Assembly: GCF_001891125.1 (NCBI RefSeq)
Contig: NZ_CP015247.1
Coordinates: forward strand, 700,501 to 764,500
Reading direction: 5' to 3'
DNA length: 64,000 bases
DNA from: Leuconostoc suionicum
GTDB lineage: Bacteria > Bacillota > Bacilli > Lactobacillales > Lactobacillaceae
Positions 33,550-41,013 of this stretch are shown here, piece by piece. The notes beneath the pieces are model-generated. The model was not told the DNA's origin. It saw only the letters and a list, made by a program, of their open reading frames with translations, and made no database searches. The translations under genes and the position numbers were made by a program. How positions within the stretch are numbered: position 1 is the stretch's first letter; each line of letters starts with the position of its first letter.

Positions 33550-34303
33550 CACAATTGCAAATATTAAATTACAATTGAAAAATATGTCGCCTAACGATGG
33601 GCAGTTGCTGATTTGGCAACAAGATAAACGTGTTGGCGTACAAAATGCTCTGAGGGCTTGGCAAAAAAAACAAGTGATGGTTCAGGAAAAACGTGAGCAT
33701 TTTTTGTCGCGTTTTGATATTGAGCGTCAGTACTGGATGCAAGGATACGATTTAGTTGCTGGCGTGGATGAAGTTGGTCGTGGGCCTTTAGCTGGTCCAG
33801 TTGTTGCAGCAGCTGTTATTTTACCGCATGATTTTGATGTTTTAGATGTCATAGATTCTAAGCAGTTATCTGCAAAAAAAAGAGACGAATTGTACGACAA
33901 AATTATAGAAAAAGCAATTTCTATAGGTGTTGGTAGCGTAGAAGCCTCAATTATTGATGAAATTAATATTTATGAAGCAGCACGTGTTGCGATGACAGAG
34001 GCAGTCAACCAGTTGGCTCCCGTACCTGAAGCTTTATTAATAGATGCTATGCGGCTAGATTTAGATTTGCCGCAAGAATTTTTAATTAAAGGAGATGCAC
34101 GAAGTAATTCTATAGGTGCAGCTAGTATTATTGCAAAGGTCACACGTGATCGCCTAATGGCTTCTTATGGTTTAAAATATCATGGTTATGGTTTCGAAAA
34201 AAACGCTGGATACGGTACAAAAGAACATCTTGAGGGTATAAAAAAAATCGGCATTACACCGATTCATCGTAAAACATTTGCACCTATTAAAGATATATTA
34301 TGA
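33542..34303 (+). CDS. rnhB: Ribonuclease HII
   Basis: Removes RNA from RNA-DNA hybrids. 253 residues; a helical N-terminal extension of about 70 precedes GVDEVGRGPLAGPVVAAAV with the first catalytic Asp-Glu, then IDSKQLS, a late LIDAMRLDL and SIIAKVTRDR. The C-terminus overlaps the convergent ecfT gene by 17 bases. Its transcription terminator lies inside ecfT. dprA, often next after rnhB, is absent here. Confidence 0.94.
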   Translation: MTDTIANIKLQLKNMSPNDGQLLIWQQDKRVGVQNALRAWQKKQVMVQEKREHFLSRFDIERQYWMQGYDLVAGVDEVGRGPLAGPVVAAAVILPHDFDVLDVIDSKQLSAKKRDELYDKIIEKAISIGVGSVEASIIDEINIYEAARVAMTEAVNQLAPVPEALLIDAMRLDLDLPQEFLIKGDARSNSIGAASIIAKVTRDRLMASYGLKYHGYGFEKNAGYGTKEHLEGIKKIGITPIHRKTFAPIKDIL

Positions 34304-34928
34304 TGCACTGTAATATGACTAAGAGACTGATTGCCATCGTCCAGTCTCTTTTTTTGATTACAATTGTTTTAAAGTGTGTCCGCTCAGCATTTTCGGTAAA
34401 TCCATGTGAGGCCATAGCTTCTGCTAAACGAGTTGACCATCGGAGTGAGACCAAAATAGCTTTGAAAAATAATTGTGGTGAGTAAAATGTTAAAGATTCA
34501 CCACGCATTAAGGCTGCCGTTCGAATAGTTTGAATTTCTTGTTTAACACGTGGCACAAAAGATAATGCACCGCGTAGACCGTAGACAAAAGTGGTTGGCA
34601 CACGAAATTTTTGTTCGAGTGTGTCTAGAAGCAGGGTCATATCCGTTGTAAACGAAAAAGCCGCTCCTAGGAATATGTAGGCAACAATTCGAGTCATCAT
34701 GATAATTGCCATGTCATGGGAACCAAAAGTTGTAAATGATGTCCATGCACCTAAGACAGGTAATATAGGCATGACAATTAATAGCAAATAACGTTTCCAA
34801 GACAGTTTTGAAAGAACAAGATAAATACCAGCAACAATCGTTACAACAACATTGATTTGATAATTTAGGATAAAAGTTAGTTCGATGCTAACGATAAGTA
34901 TAAGTAGAAATTTAACACTTGGATTCAT
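34287..34928 (-). CDS. ECF transporter T-component (YkoC-like)
   Basis: Membrane energy-coupling subunit that links the ATPase to the S-component. 213 residues with four to five hydrophobic segments; the C-terminal coupling helices carry ALMRGESL (the first Ala-Arg-Gly motif) and LAEAMASHGF (second). It is the last gene of the TPP-riboswitch operon and overlaps the ATPase gene by 4 bases. Its 3' end overlaps rnhB, and a plus-strand terminator hairpin is embedded in codons for KKRDWTMAISLL. Confidence 0.85.
   Translation of the reverse strand: MNPSVKFLLILIVSIELTFILNYQINVVVTIVAGIYLVLSKLSWKRYLLLIVMPILPVLGAWTSFTTFGSHDMAIIMMTRIVAYIFLGAAFSFTTDMTLLLDTLEQKFRVPTTFVYGLRGALSFVPRVKQEIQTIRTAALMRGESLTFYSPQLFFKAILVSLRWSTRLAEAMASHGFTENAERTHFKTIVIKKRDWTMAISLLVILQCIIIYL
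34321..34356 (+). terminator. rnhB terminator inside ecfT
   Basis: Perfect 9-bp stem AAGAGACTG (34321-34329) with CAGTCTCTT (34342-34350), 12-base loop, then TTTTT. It lies 18 bases after the rnhB stop and is coding sequence on the other strand. Confidence 0.85.
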
Positions 34929-36298
34929 AAAAAATGCTCCATATATTGTAAAGTTTGATTAGATAGATGCAAATGATAATCAATGATTGGGCGTAGCTGA
35001 TCTAGTTGATGACTAATAATAATAAAACGTTGTCGTCCAATGTCTGCGATTTCTCGTAAAATTTCGCCTACAACACGAACAGAATCTGTGTCCAGACCAG
35101 CAATAGGTTCGTCTAACAATAATATTGGTGTGCCAACAATTAACATCACCAAGAGTTGAACTTTTTTCTTTTGCCCGCCAGAGAGCTGGTAAACGACATG
35201 ATCCTGTAGCCCATCCAAGTTTAAGCGCTCTAAGTAACGAGTAATGACTTTTTCGGACCATTTTTCTGGTTGTTGTGCATGTTGCATGCTCAACGCGATT
35301 TCCTCACGAATCGTCATTCGTAAAAATTGCCGTTCTGCATTTTGAAATATCAATGCTACTTGTTTTGCATATTTGGCAGCATTAAATTTTTTGATATTTT
35401 GGTCCATAAACAAAATGTCACCTTGGTAGGATTTTAGACGAGTGAGAGCATTGAAAAGGGATGACTTTCCTGTGCCATTTGCTCCGGTGAAGAGTGTAAT
35501 TCCACTGGGGGCCAAAGGTAAATCGGAAATACTAATTAATTGACGTTGCCCCACTAAAAGTTCAAAATTTTTTAATTGCAAAACACCTTCTTTAGGTAAT
35601 TGCAGGTGAACATTTTGTTCCGGTAAGATACGATTTTGAAAGTTACTAACAGTTGCTACTTTTTTGTGGTGTATTTCCCACACATGATCAACAAGTGGTT
35701 CGTACCCGTGTAAATCGTGATCAGTGATTAATATAGTGGTTTGTCCCTGTTTTTGTAAATCTTTTAATTTAGCTAATAGATCCTGGCGAGATTGGCTATC
35801 CACATTTGCAAACGGTTCGTCCAATAATAAGAAATCACTTTGCATTGCAACAATGATAGCTAATGCAACTTTTTGCTTCTCACCACCTGATAAGGTGTTA
35901 ATGTCTTGATGGGTTAAGTCTGAGATACCAACAAATTCTAGAGCGTGCGTTGCACGTTGCTTGATATCAGAAGGATGAACTTGCAAGTTTTCTAAAGTGA
36001 AAATCAATTCATCCAGTGGTGTTTTCATAACAAATTGGGTGTCTGGATCTTGAAATAAAAAGCCGACGACTTTAGCTTTCTCGTTAGCTGGTAATGTGGT
36101 AACTGATTGATCATTCACAAGTACTTCACCTTTTAGTTGGGGATATAATCCTGCAAATATTCGGAGAAGGGTTGATTTTCCAGAACCAGATGGACCGATT
36201 AGTAGGTTAAAACTATTGTGAGATATTGACATGGTGGTGTCATCAAGTATTTTTGTATTGCCATATGACAAACTGACATGTTTTAAATGAGTAACCAT
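34925..36298 (-). CDS. ECF transporter ATPase with two fused ABC domains (YkoD-like)
   Basis: Energises uptake by the YkoE system. The 457 residues contain two ABC cassettes in tandem. The first has Walker A GPSGSGKST (about 34-42), Q-loop FLFQDPDTQF, signature LSGGEKQ and Walker B LLLDEP. The second has GANGTGKSS, IFQNAERQF, LSGGQKK and LLLDEP. One polypeptide therefore replaces the usual EcfA/EcfA' pair. It overlaps the EcfT gene by 4 bases. All nucleotide-binding motifs look intact. Confidence 0.9.
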   Translation of the reverse strand: MVTHLKHVSLSYGNTKILDDTTMSISHNSFNLLIGPSGSGKSTLLRIFAGLYPQLKGEVLVNDQSVTTLPANEKAKVVGFLFQDPDTQFVMKTPLDELIFTLENLQVHPSDIKQRATHALEFVGISDLTHQDINTLSGGEKQKVALAIIVAMQSDFLLLDEPFANVDSQSRQDLLAKLKDLQKQGQTTILITDHDLHGYEPLVDHVWEIHHKKVATVSNFQNRILPEQNVHLQLPKEGVLQLKNFELLVGQRQLISISDLPLAPSGITLFTGANGTGKSSLFNALTRLKSYQGDILFMDQNIKKFNAAKYAKQVALIFQNAERQFLRMTIREEIALSMQHAQQPEKWSEKVITRYLERLNLDGLQDHVVYQLSGGQKKKVQLLVMLIVGTPILLLDEPIAGLDTDSVRVVGEILREIADIGRQRFIIISHQLDQLRPIIDYHLHLSNQTLQYMEHFL

Positions 36299-36328
36299 AA
36301 TAATTTCCTATGTACGCGGAAACTCCGC

Positions 36329-36622
36329 TTATTTATATTTATCTGTTTTCTTTGCAATGGTTAAAACATCAGAATCTGTAGCCATGTTTATTTTGCTGTA
36401 TACCATGACGGGAATGTCACTAATTTGTGCTGCAACCTTGGGCAGATTTTTTAAAATATCCATTAGTTGATCGTAATCACCTTCAAGAGTTGATTCAAAA
36501 GCACCTACCTGATAGTTGACACCACTCTTGTTGATATAAGCAATCACATGATCAACTATGCGAATGACTTCTTCTGTGTCAGCTGTCATTGGTAATACTT
36601 GGACTGCAATGCTTGATATCAT
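36329..36622 (-). CDS. Thiamine-binding DUF77 protein (single YkoF-like domain)
   Basis: 97-residue cytosolic protein with the ferredoxin-like fold of the MTH1187/YkoF group. It shows SIAVQVLPM, a long middle helix and VGAFESTLEGDYDQLMDIL. Bacillus YkoF has two such domains and binds thiamine or its pyrimidine; here there is one, so a dimer would be needed. It sits between ykoE (4-base overlap) and the ATPase gene under TPP control, which supports a thiamine-precursor role. Confidence 0.8.
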   Translation of the reverse strand: MISSIAVQVLPMTADTEEVIRIVDHVIAYINKSGVNYQVGAFESTLEGDYDQLMDILKNLPKVAAQISDIPVMVYSKINMATDSDVLTIAKKTDKYK

Positions 36623-37200
36623 GAGACCACCTCGTTTTTATTAACTTCTAGAATACCTGATTTAGCAACCAATTTTTGTGTGAAGTAAACGATAACTCCT
36701 GCAAAAATAGCTGCTGAAATGAGGCGAGTAATGAATAATCCAATCAACAAACCAAATGAGTAATCGGCATAACCATTACGGAACAGGTCCCAAATAAATG
36801 TCACAACAGTAACTGTGATGACAGACATTGACAAACTCGTTTTGTCCCAACGACGGTAGCCAAATACAGCAAATCCAAGTTCGGTACCAAAACCTTGGAT
36901 TAATGCAGCGACAACATTCATGACACCCCATTGAGAACCAAAGACCATTTCAATTGTGCCGGCAAGTGTTTCACCCACAATAGATGCACCGGGACGACGT
37001 AAAATGAACCCAGCCATAGGACCAGCCATTAGCCAAGGACCCAATGTTGCATCATTAGCATATGCGCTTAATCCGAATGGTGTTAAAAAGGCAGCGATGA
37101 CATTATAGCCAAATGCCCAAGCCCAAAATATAAATCCAAAAAACACACCGATTAGTGCGATGAAGATAACATCGCGAAGTGACCATTTGTTTGCAGACAT
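36619..37200 (-). CDS. ykoE: ECF transporter S-component YkoE
   Basis: Substrate-specific membrane subunit, probably for thiamine or hydroxymethylpyrimidine. The 193 residues have five to six hydrophobic segments and the YkoE marks FFGFIFWAWAFGYN, GPWLMAGPMAGFILRRPGA and GETLAGTIEMVFGSQWG. Start taken as ATG 37200, 9 bases after AGGAGG; an in-frame TTG at 37206 is too close to that site. First gene of the minus-strand operon behind a TPP riboswitch, which supports the substrate class. Confidence 0.9.
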   Translation of the reverse strand: MSANKWSLRDVIFIALIGVFFGFIFWAWAFGYNVIAAFLTPFGLSAYANDATLGPWLMAGPMAGFILRRPGASIVGETLAGTIEMVFGSQWGVMNVVAALIQGFGTELGFAVFGYRRWDKTSLSMSVITVTVVTFIWDLFRNGYADYSFGLLIGLFITRLISAAIFAGVIVYFTQKLVAKSGILEVNKNEVVS

Positions 37201-37321
37201 TTGCAAAACCTCCTAAAATTTCCGATATTAACCAATAAGAGTATGAGATATACAACTGTTTTCATGACTTATTGGTTAATAATTGATGTAACCGAAATCA
37301 CCGCAAAATCGGGTGTAATTA

Positions 37322-37354
37322 GAAAAAGCCAGGCTTCACAAGGAAGACTGGCTT
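37322..37354 (-). terminator. Terminator hairpin between the TPP aptamer and ykoE
   Basis: On the minus strand AAGCCAG (37354-37348) pairs with CTGGCTT (37332-37326), with an inner CTTC/GAAG helix and a TTTC tail. It is the likely expression platform of the riboswitch, though about 140 bases from the aptamer. Confidence 0.65.
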
Positions 37355-37496
37355 GAAAAATTGTGGTCATAATCTCAATGAAGAAACGATACTTAACAAA
37401 CTTGTATTATTTCATCATCACATATTATAGTGATGACGTCACAAAACATAGTACTGTCAAAATATGTCATTTCATTAATACATTTTCAAGTAAATC

Positions 37497-37563
37497 TCCC
37501 TACGCTAGTATTATCTAGATCAGGTATAATGGGTTTTATCTCAGCGCGGCGGCACCCCAGATT
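37497..37563 (-). promoter_or_regulatory. TPP (thi-box) riboswitch
   Basis: Read on the minus strand the element runs CTGGGGTGCC, then GCTGAGAT, ACCC, ACCTGATCTAG, TAAT and GCGTAGGG. These are the conserved blocks of the thiamine diphosphate aptamer in order. It lies about 300 bases before ykoE. When TPP is bound it is expected to shut off the uptake operon. Confidence 0.95.
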
Positions 37564-37601
37564 TTGGTGTTTTCAGTTATTTGTGAAAAGCTCACGCATA
37601 G

Positions 37602-37630
37602 AGTGTAACACAGGACAAATTATCGTGCAA
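37602..37630 (-). promoter_or_regulatory. Promoter of the TPP-controlled operon
   Basis: Minus strand: TTGCAC (37630-37625), 17-bp spacer, TACACT (37607-37602). Transcription starts about 35 bases before the aptamer. Confidence 0.75.
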
Positions 37631-37639
37631 ACTATTCGT

Positions 37640-37790
37640 ATGCTGTAGAATTTAATTACTAAATAATGTTATATTTTCTAACATTCTAATGCTTTTAATT
37701 AAGAAATGTGAGTATGATGTAACTTGTGGCCCTTATTAATTAAAAGTACATGATATCAGCGAGATATTGACTTATTTGTTATACTAAAAT
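37640..37790 (+). promoter_or_regulatory. Intergenic stretch with the trmK promoter
   Basis: AT-rich sequence without a supported gene. The best promoter element is the extended -10 TGTTATACT (37777-37785); TTGACT at 37767-37772 is too close to serve as its -35. AAGGAT at 37811-37816 is the trmK ribosome site. Confidence 0.5.
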
Positions 37791-37819
37791 GAGTAAAAAA
37801 ACAACTCTAAGGATAGAAA

Positions 37820-38509
37820 ATGGACAGTATTCATCTTTCACCACGGCTTGCAGCTGTGGCTTCATTTGTACCCAAAGGCGCAAGGTTAGCCGATATTGGC
37901 TCTGATCACGCCTATTTACCTGCTAATCTATTAATCAATAACAAAATTTCGTTTGCAATTGCTGGTGAGGTTGCTAAAGGGCCTTACGAAAATGCGCAGC
38001 ACGAAATTGTTCGAAGATCGTTAACCACGCAACTTGAGGCGAGATTGGCGAATGGATTAGCGGCAATTAAAGATGAGGATCATATTGATACGGTCACAAT
38101 CGCTGGTATGGGCGGTGTCTTAATTACAGACATATTAGAAGCGGGATTTTCAAAAGCCAAACGATTTGAAACGCTTATACTACAACCTAATACCGATGAG
38201 CACATTGTGCGAACATGGCTAAACAACCATCAGTATAAAATTAACGATGAGGTTATTGAACAAGAGGATAACCATTTTTACGAAATTATGGTTGCAACAG
38301 AGGGCACTCAAAGTTTATCAAGCCTTGATAAAAAATTTGGTCCGGTCTTGCGAAAGCAAAAAACATCAGTTTTTGTTGCTAAATGGCAGAAAGAATTGGA
38401 TCGCATCGACACAATTTTTGAAAATCTTGAATTTGCTGGGAAAGCGGATTCACCTATTTATCAAGAGTGGAAAAACAAATATCAGCAAATTCAGGAGGTT
38501 ATCAAGTGA
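37820..38509 (+). CDS. trmK: tRNA (adenine-22-N1)-methyltransferase
   Basis: SAM-dependent enzyme that methylates A22 of tRNA. The 229 residues have the N-terminal Rossmann domain with LADIGSDHAYLPANLL (SAM motif, about 23-38), EVAKGPYENA, IAGMGGVLI and LQPNTDEHIVRTWL, then a coiled-coil-like C-terminal domain. The trmK/nif3-like pair is the standard Firmicutes arrangement. Its stop overlaps the GTG start of the next gene. Confidence 0.92.
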   Translation: MDSIHLSPRLAAVASFVPKGARLADIGSDHAYLPANLLINNKISFAIAGEVAKGPYENAQHEIVRRSLTTQLEARLANGLAAIKDEDHIDTVTIAGMGGVLITDILEAGFSKAKRFETLILQPNTDEHIVRTWLNNHQYKINDEVIEQEDNHFYEIMVATEGTQSLSSLDKKFGPVLRKQKTSVFVAKWQKELDRIDTIFENLEFAGKADSPIYQEWKNKYQQIQEVIK

Positions 38510-39291
38510 TTGCACAAGAGTTAATTAACAAGATTGAGCTTTTTGCACCTAAACAATTAGCTGAGGAGGGTGACCCTACAGGACTGCAAATTGGTGATCC
38601 TAAACAGCCTGTGCATCGAGTAATGACAGCCCTTGACGTTCGCCCAGAAGTGGTTCAAGAGGCAATTGACAATCAGGTCGATTTTATATGGGCACACCAT
38701 GAGGTCATGTTCTTTCCGGCAAAAAATCTAGACCTATCACAGCCTCAAAATCGAATGTATGCAGATTTGATTCAACACCATATTGTTGTTTATGCTTCAC
38801 ATACTAATATGGACAGCGCACAAGGTGGCATGAATGATTGGTTGGCTGAAGCACTTGGTATTCAAAATGCAGTGCCTCTGGTACCAAATGTAGATAAGAG
38901 AACGGGTCTTGGCAGGATTGGACAATTAGTGCAACCAATTTCTGTACAAGAATACGCTGTGAAAATTCGTGATTTGTTTCAAGTTCAAGCAGTGCGCGTT
39001 ATCGCTAACGATGTGACAAAGCCAATTCAAAAGATCGCTGTGCTAGGTGGAGATGGAGGCCGTTGGTGGCGGGTTGCGCAACAAGCAGGAGCTGATGCCT
39101 ACGTCACAGCCGATGTCTACTATCACGTTGGGCACGACATCTTGGCTTCAAATTTTATTGTGATTGATCCTGATCATCACATGGAAGCCATTGCTAACAA
39201 AAAAATGGTTGCTAAGGTCAAAGAATGGTTTGGCGACACTGTTGATGTAGTTGCTACAAAAATCAATACAGATCCATACAAATATATTTAG
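38506..39291 (+). CDS. Nif3/YqfO-like dinuclear metal protein
   Basis: 261-residue member of the Nif3/DUF34 family. Metal-binding His and Asp/Glu residues are seen in IWAHHEVMFF, YASHTNMD and the C-terminal GHDILASNFIVIDPDHHMEA. The start is GTG 38506 (VIAQELINK), preceded by AGGAGG 7-12 bases upstream and overlapping the trmK stop as GTGA; the longer frame from 38467 lacks a site. The long form with a central insert (as in YqfO) is absent, so this is the short type. A GTP cyclohydrolase-type activity has been suggested for the family but is not established. Confidence 0.87.
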   Translation: MIAQELINKIELFAPKQLAEEGDPTGLQIGDPKQPVHRVMTALDVRPEVVQEAIDNQVDFIWAHHEVMFFPAKNLDLSQPQNRMYADLIQHHIVVYASHTNMDSAQGGMNDWLAEALGIQNAVPLVPNVDKRTGLGRIGQLVQPISVQEYAVKIRDLFQVQAVRVIANDVTKPIQKIAVLGGDGGRWWRVAQQAGADAYVTADVYYHVGHDILASNFIVIDPDHHMEAIANKKMVAKVKEWFGDTVDVVATKINTDPYKYI

Positions 39292-39334
39292 TTACCGGTT
39301 AAAACAGTGAGCAAATGCTCAAAAGGAGTAATAT

Positions 39335-40570
39335 ATGACAAAGTATCCTGAATTAACAGAACGTTTTTTGAAGTATATAAAAGTAGATACGCAGTCTGAT
39401 GAGAATTCAGAAACAGTGCCGTCGTCACCTAAAGAGGTCGCCTTTTTGGCAGATTTAGCTGAGGAGTTGAAAGCTATTGGTCTTGAAAATGTACGCACAA
39501 TGAAAGACGGTTATGTGTTTGCGGAATTATCAAGCAATATTGATGATAGTGCTGTGCCCACAATTGGATTTATTGCACACGTTGATACTGCAGATTTTAA
39601 TGGAGCGAACATTAACCCACAAATTATTGAGAATTACGACGGCCAATCGTCAATTAAGTTAGGAAATAGTGGTTATGAATTGACAACTAAGGAATTTCCT
39701 AGCTTAAAAAAATATGCGGGACATACGCTAATAACAACCGATGGTACAACACTATTAGGTGCTGATGATAAAGCTGGAGATGCTGAAATCATTACGGCAG
39801 CTCAGTATTTGATTGCACATCCAGAGGTTAAGCATGGTGATTTGCGATTTGCTTTTGGACCAGATGAAGAGATTGGTATTGGTGCCGACCATTTTGATGT
39901 TGAAGCATTTGGTGCTGACTTCGCTTATACAATGGATGGCGGACCGTTAGGAGAGCTTGAGTGGGAGACATTTAATGCTGCGAGCGCCGTTATCACAATT
40001 CAGGGGCGAAATGTTCATCCAGGAACTGCAAAAGATACAATGGTTAATGCTATTCAGCTAGCATTTGATTTCCATGAACAACTTCCTGTCCATGATCGCC
40101 CAGAAAACACTGAAGGAACAGAAGGATTTTGGCATCTTCTAGCAGTTGACGGTAATCCTGAAGAAGCAACTCTGCGTTATATTGTTCGTGATCATGACCG
40201 AAATATATTTGAAGAACGTAAGCAAAGATTATTAGATATTGCCGATGCCTTTAATCAGAAATTAAGGGAAAAGCGTATTAAAGTTGTATTGAAAGATCAA
40301 TACTATAATATGGGTGAAATCTTGAAAGATGACATGTGTTCAGTTAATTTGGCTGAAAAAGCGATGAATAACTTAGCGATTAAACCAATTATTGAACCTG
40401 TCCGTGGTGGTACCGATGGTTCAAAAATAACTTTCCTAGGGCTGCCAACACCAAATATTTTTGCTGGTGGCGAAAATATGCATGGCCGTTTTGAATATAT
40501 TTCTACAACAGTCATGGAACAGGCAACAGACGTTATTTTAGAAATTGTAAAACTTGCACAAGAAAAATAA
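39335..40570 (+). CDS. pepT: Peptidase T (tripeptidase)
   Basis: Cytosolic M20 zinc aminotripeptidase that completes peptide breakdown, typical for amino-acid-requiring lactic acid bacteria. The 411 residues show AHVDTADF (first metal His), LGADDKAG (bridging Asp), the catalytic FGPDEEIG, TMDGGPLGE, the dimerisation domain with NVHPGTAKD, and the late GGENMHGRFE with the last His. AAAAGGAG precedes the ATG. It ends at a strong bidirectional terminator. Confidence 0.95.
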   Translation: MTKYPELTERFLKYIKVDTQSDENSETVPSSPKEVAFLADLAEELKAIGLENVRTMKDGYVFAELSSNIDDSAVPTIGFIAHVDTADFNGANINPQIIENYDGQSSIKLGNSGYELTTKEFPSLKKYAGHTLITTDGTTLLGADDKAGDAEIITAAQYLIAHPEVKHGDLRFAFGPDEEIGIGADHFDVEAFGADFAYTMDGGPLGELEWETFNAASAVITIQGRNVHPGTAKDTMVNAIQLAFDFHEQLPVHDRPENTEGTEGFWHLLAVDGNPEEATLRYIVRDHDRNIFEERKQRLLDIADAFNQKLREKRIKVVLKDQYYNMGEILKDDMCSVNLAEKAMNNLAIKPIIEPVRGGTDGSKITFLGLPTPNIFAGGENMHGRFEYISTTVMEQATDVILEIVKLAQEK

Positions 40571-40583
40571 CTTTTGGATAAAC

Positions 40584-40609
40584 AAAAAGAGCTCAAATGA
40601 GCTCTTTTT
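40584..40609. terminator. Bidirectional terminator of pepT and the DUF2929 gene
   Basis: Perfect 11-bp stem AAAAAGAGCTC (40584-40594) with GAGCTCTTTTT (40599-40609), loop AAAT. Confidence 0.9.
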
Positions 40610-40621
40610 AAATCTTGTGAT

Positions 40622-40819
40622 TTATTCTTCAGACGCAACTTCTTTTGGTGCAGCTGATCCTGAAATTGCTGGAATTGCAACTAGCGCAATTTCACCAACA
40701 ATGACAGCAATGACAGCAACAGTAACAAAATCATAAGTGCCAGAATTCAATTGGGATACAATATAACCCAAAATTTCACCAAATATTGCCGACCAAATTG
40801 CTACCATAATGTATTTCAT
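40622..40819 (-). CDS. DUF2929 (YjzD-like) small membrane protein
   Basis: 65-residue protein with two hydrophobic segments (about 4-22 and 31-52) and an acidic tail. MKYIMVAIWSAIFGEILGYI and GTYDF match the DUF2929 pattern. Function unknown. GAGGT is 9 bases before the ATG on the minus strand. A TATAAT (minus, 40847-40842) with TTGCCA 19 bases upstream is its likely promoter, diverging from dnaE. Confidence 0.75.
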   Translation of the reverse strand: MKYIMVAIWSAIFGEILGYIVSQLNSGTYDFVTVAVIAVIVGEIALVAIPAISGSAAPKEVASEE

Positions 40820-40974
40820 GATTTTTTACCTCTTTACTGTCATTATAATACACCTTTTTTCACAAATGGCAAGTTTTTAAGGGAATTTAAACAAGAAAAT
40901 AGAAAATGTCTTATCTGTGGTTTTGTGGGACCCTAATATTTGTTAAAATTAACGACTTTTCTGTGATTTTTCTG

Positions 40975-40980
40975 TATAAT
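40975..40980 (+). promoter_or_regulatory. -10 box of dnaE
   Basis: TATAAT 34 bases before the dnaE start, preceded by TG with no spacer base and with no good -35. AAGGAG at 41002-41007 is the ribosome site. Confidence 0.5.
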
Positions 40981-41013
40981 TAAAGAAAACGGATGTTCGT
41001 ATAAGGAGTTGAA

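Noticed and set aside
17393-34303. Loss of dprA, which is often found between rnhB and topA
   Set aside because: Both neighbours are present without it, but they are 18 kb apart here, so simple rearrangement is more likely than loss; this cannot be judged from the window.
37430-37648. Plus-strand 72-codon open frame
   Set aside because: It is antisense to the TPP riboswitch and its promoter and has no ribosome site.
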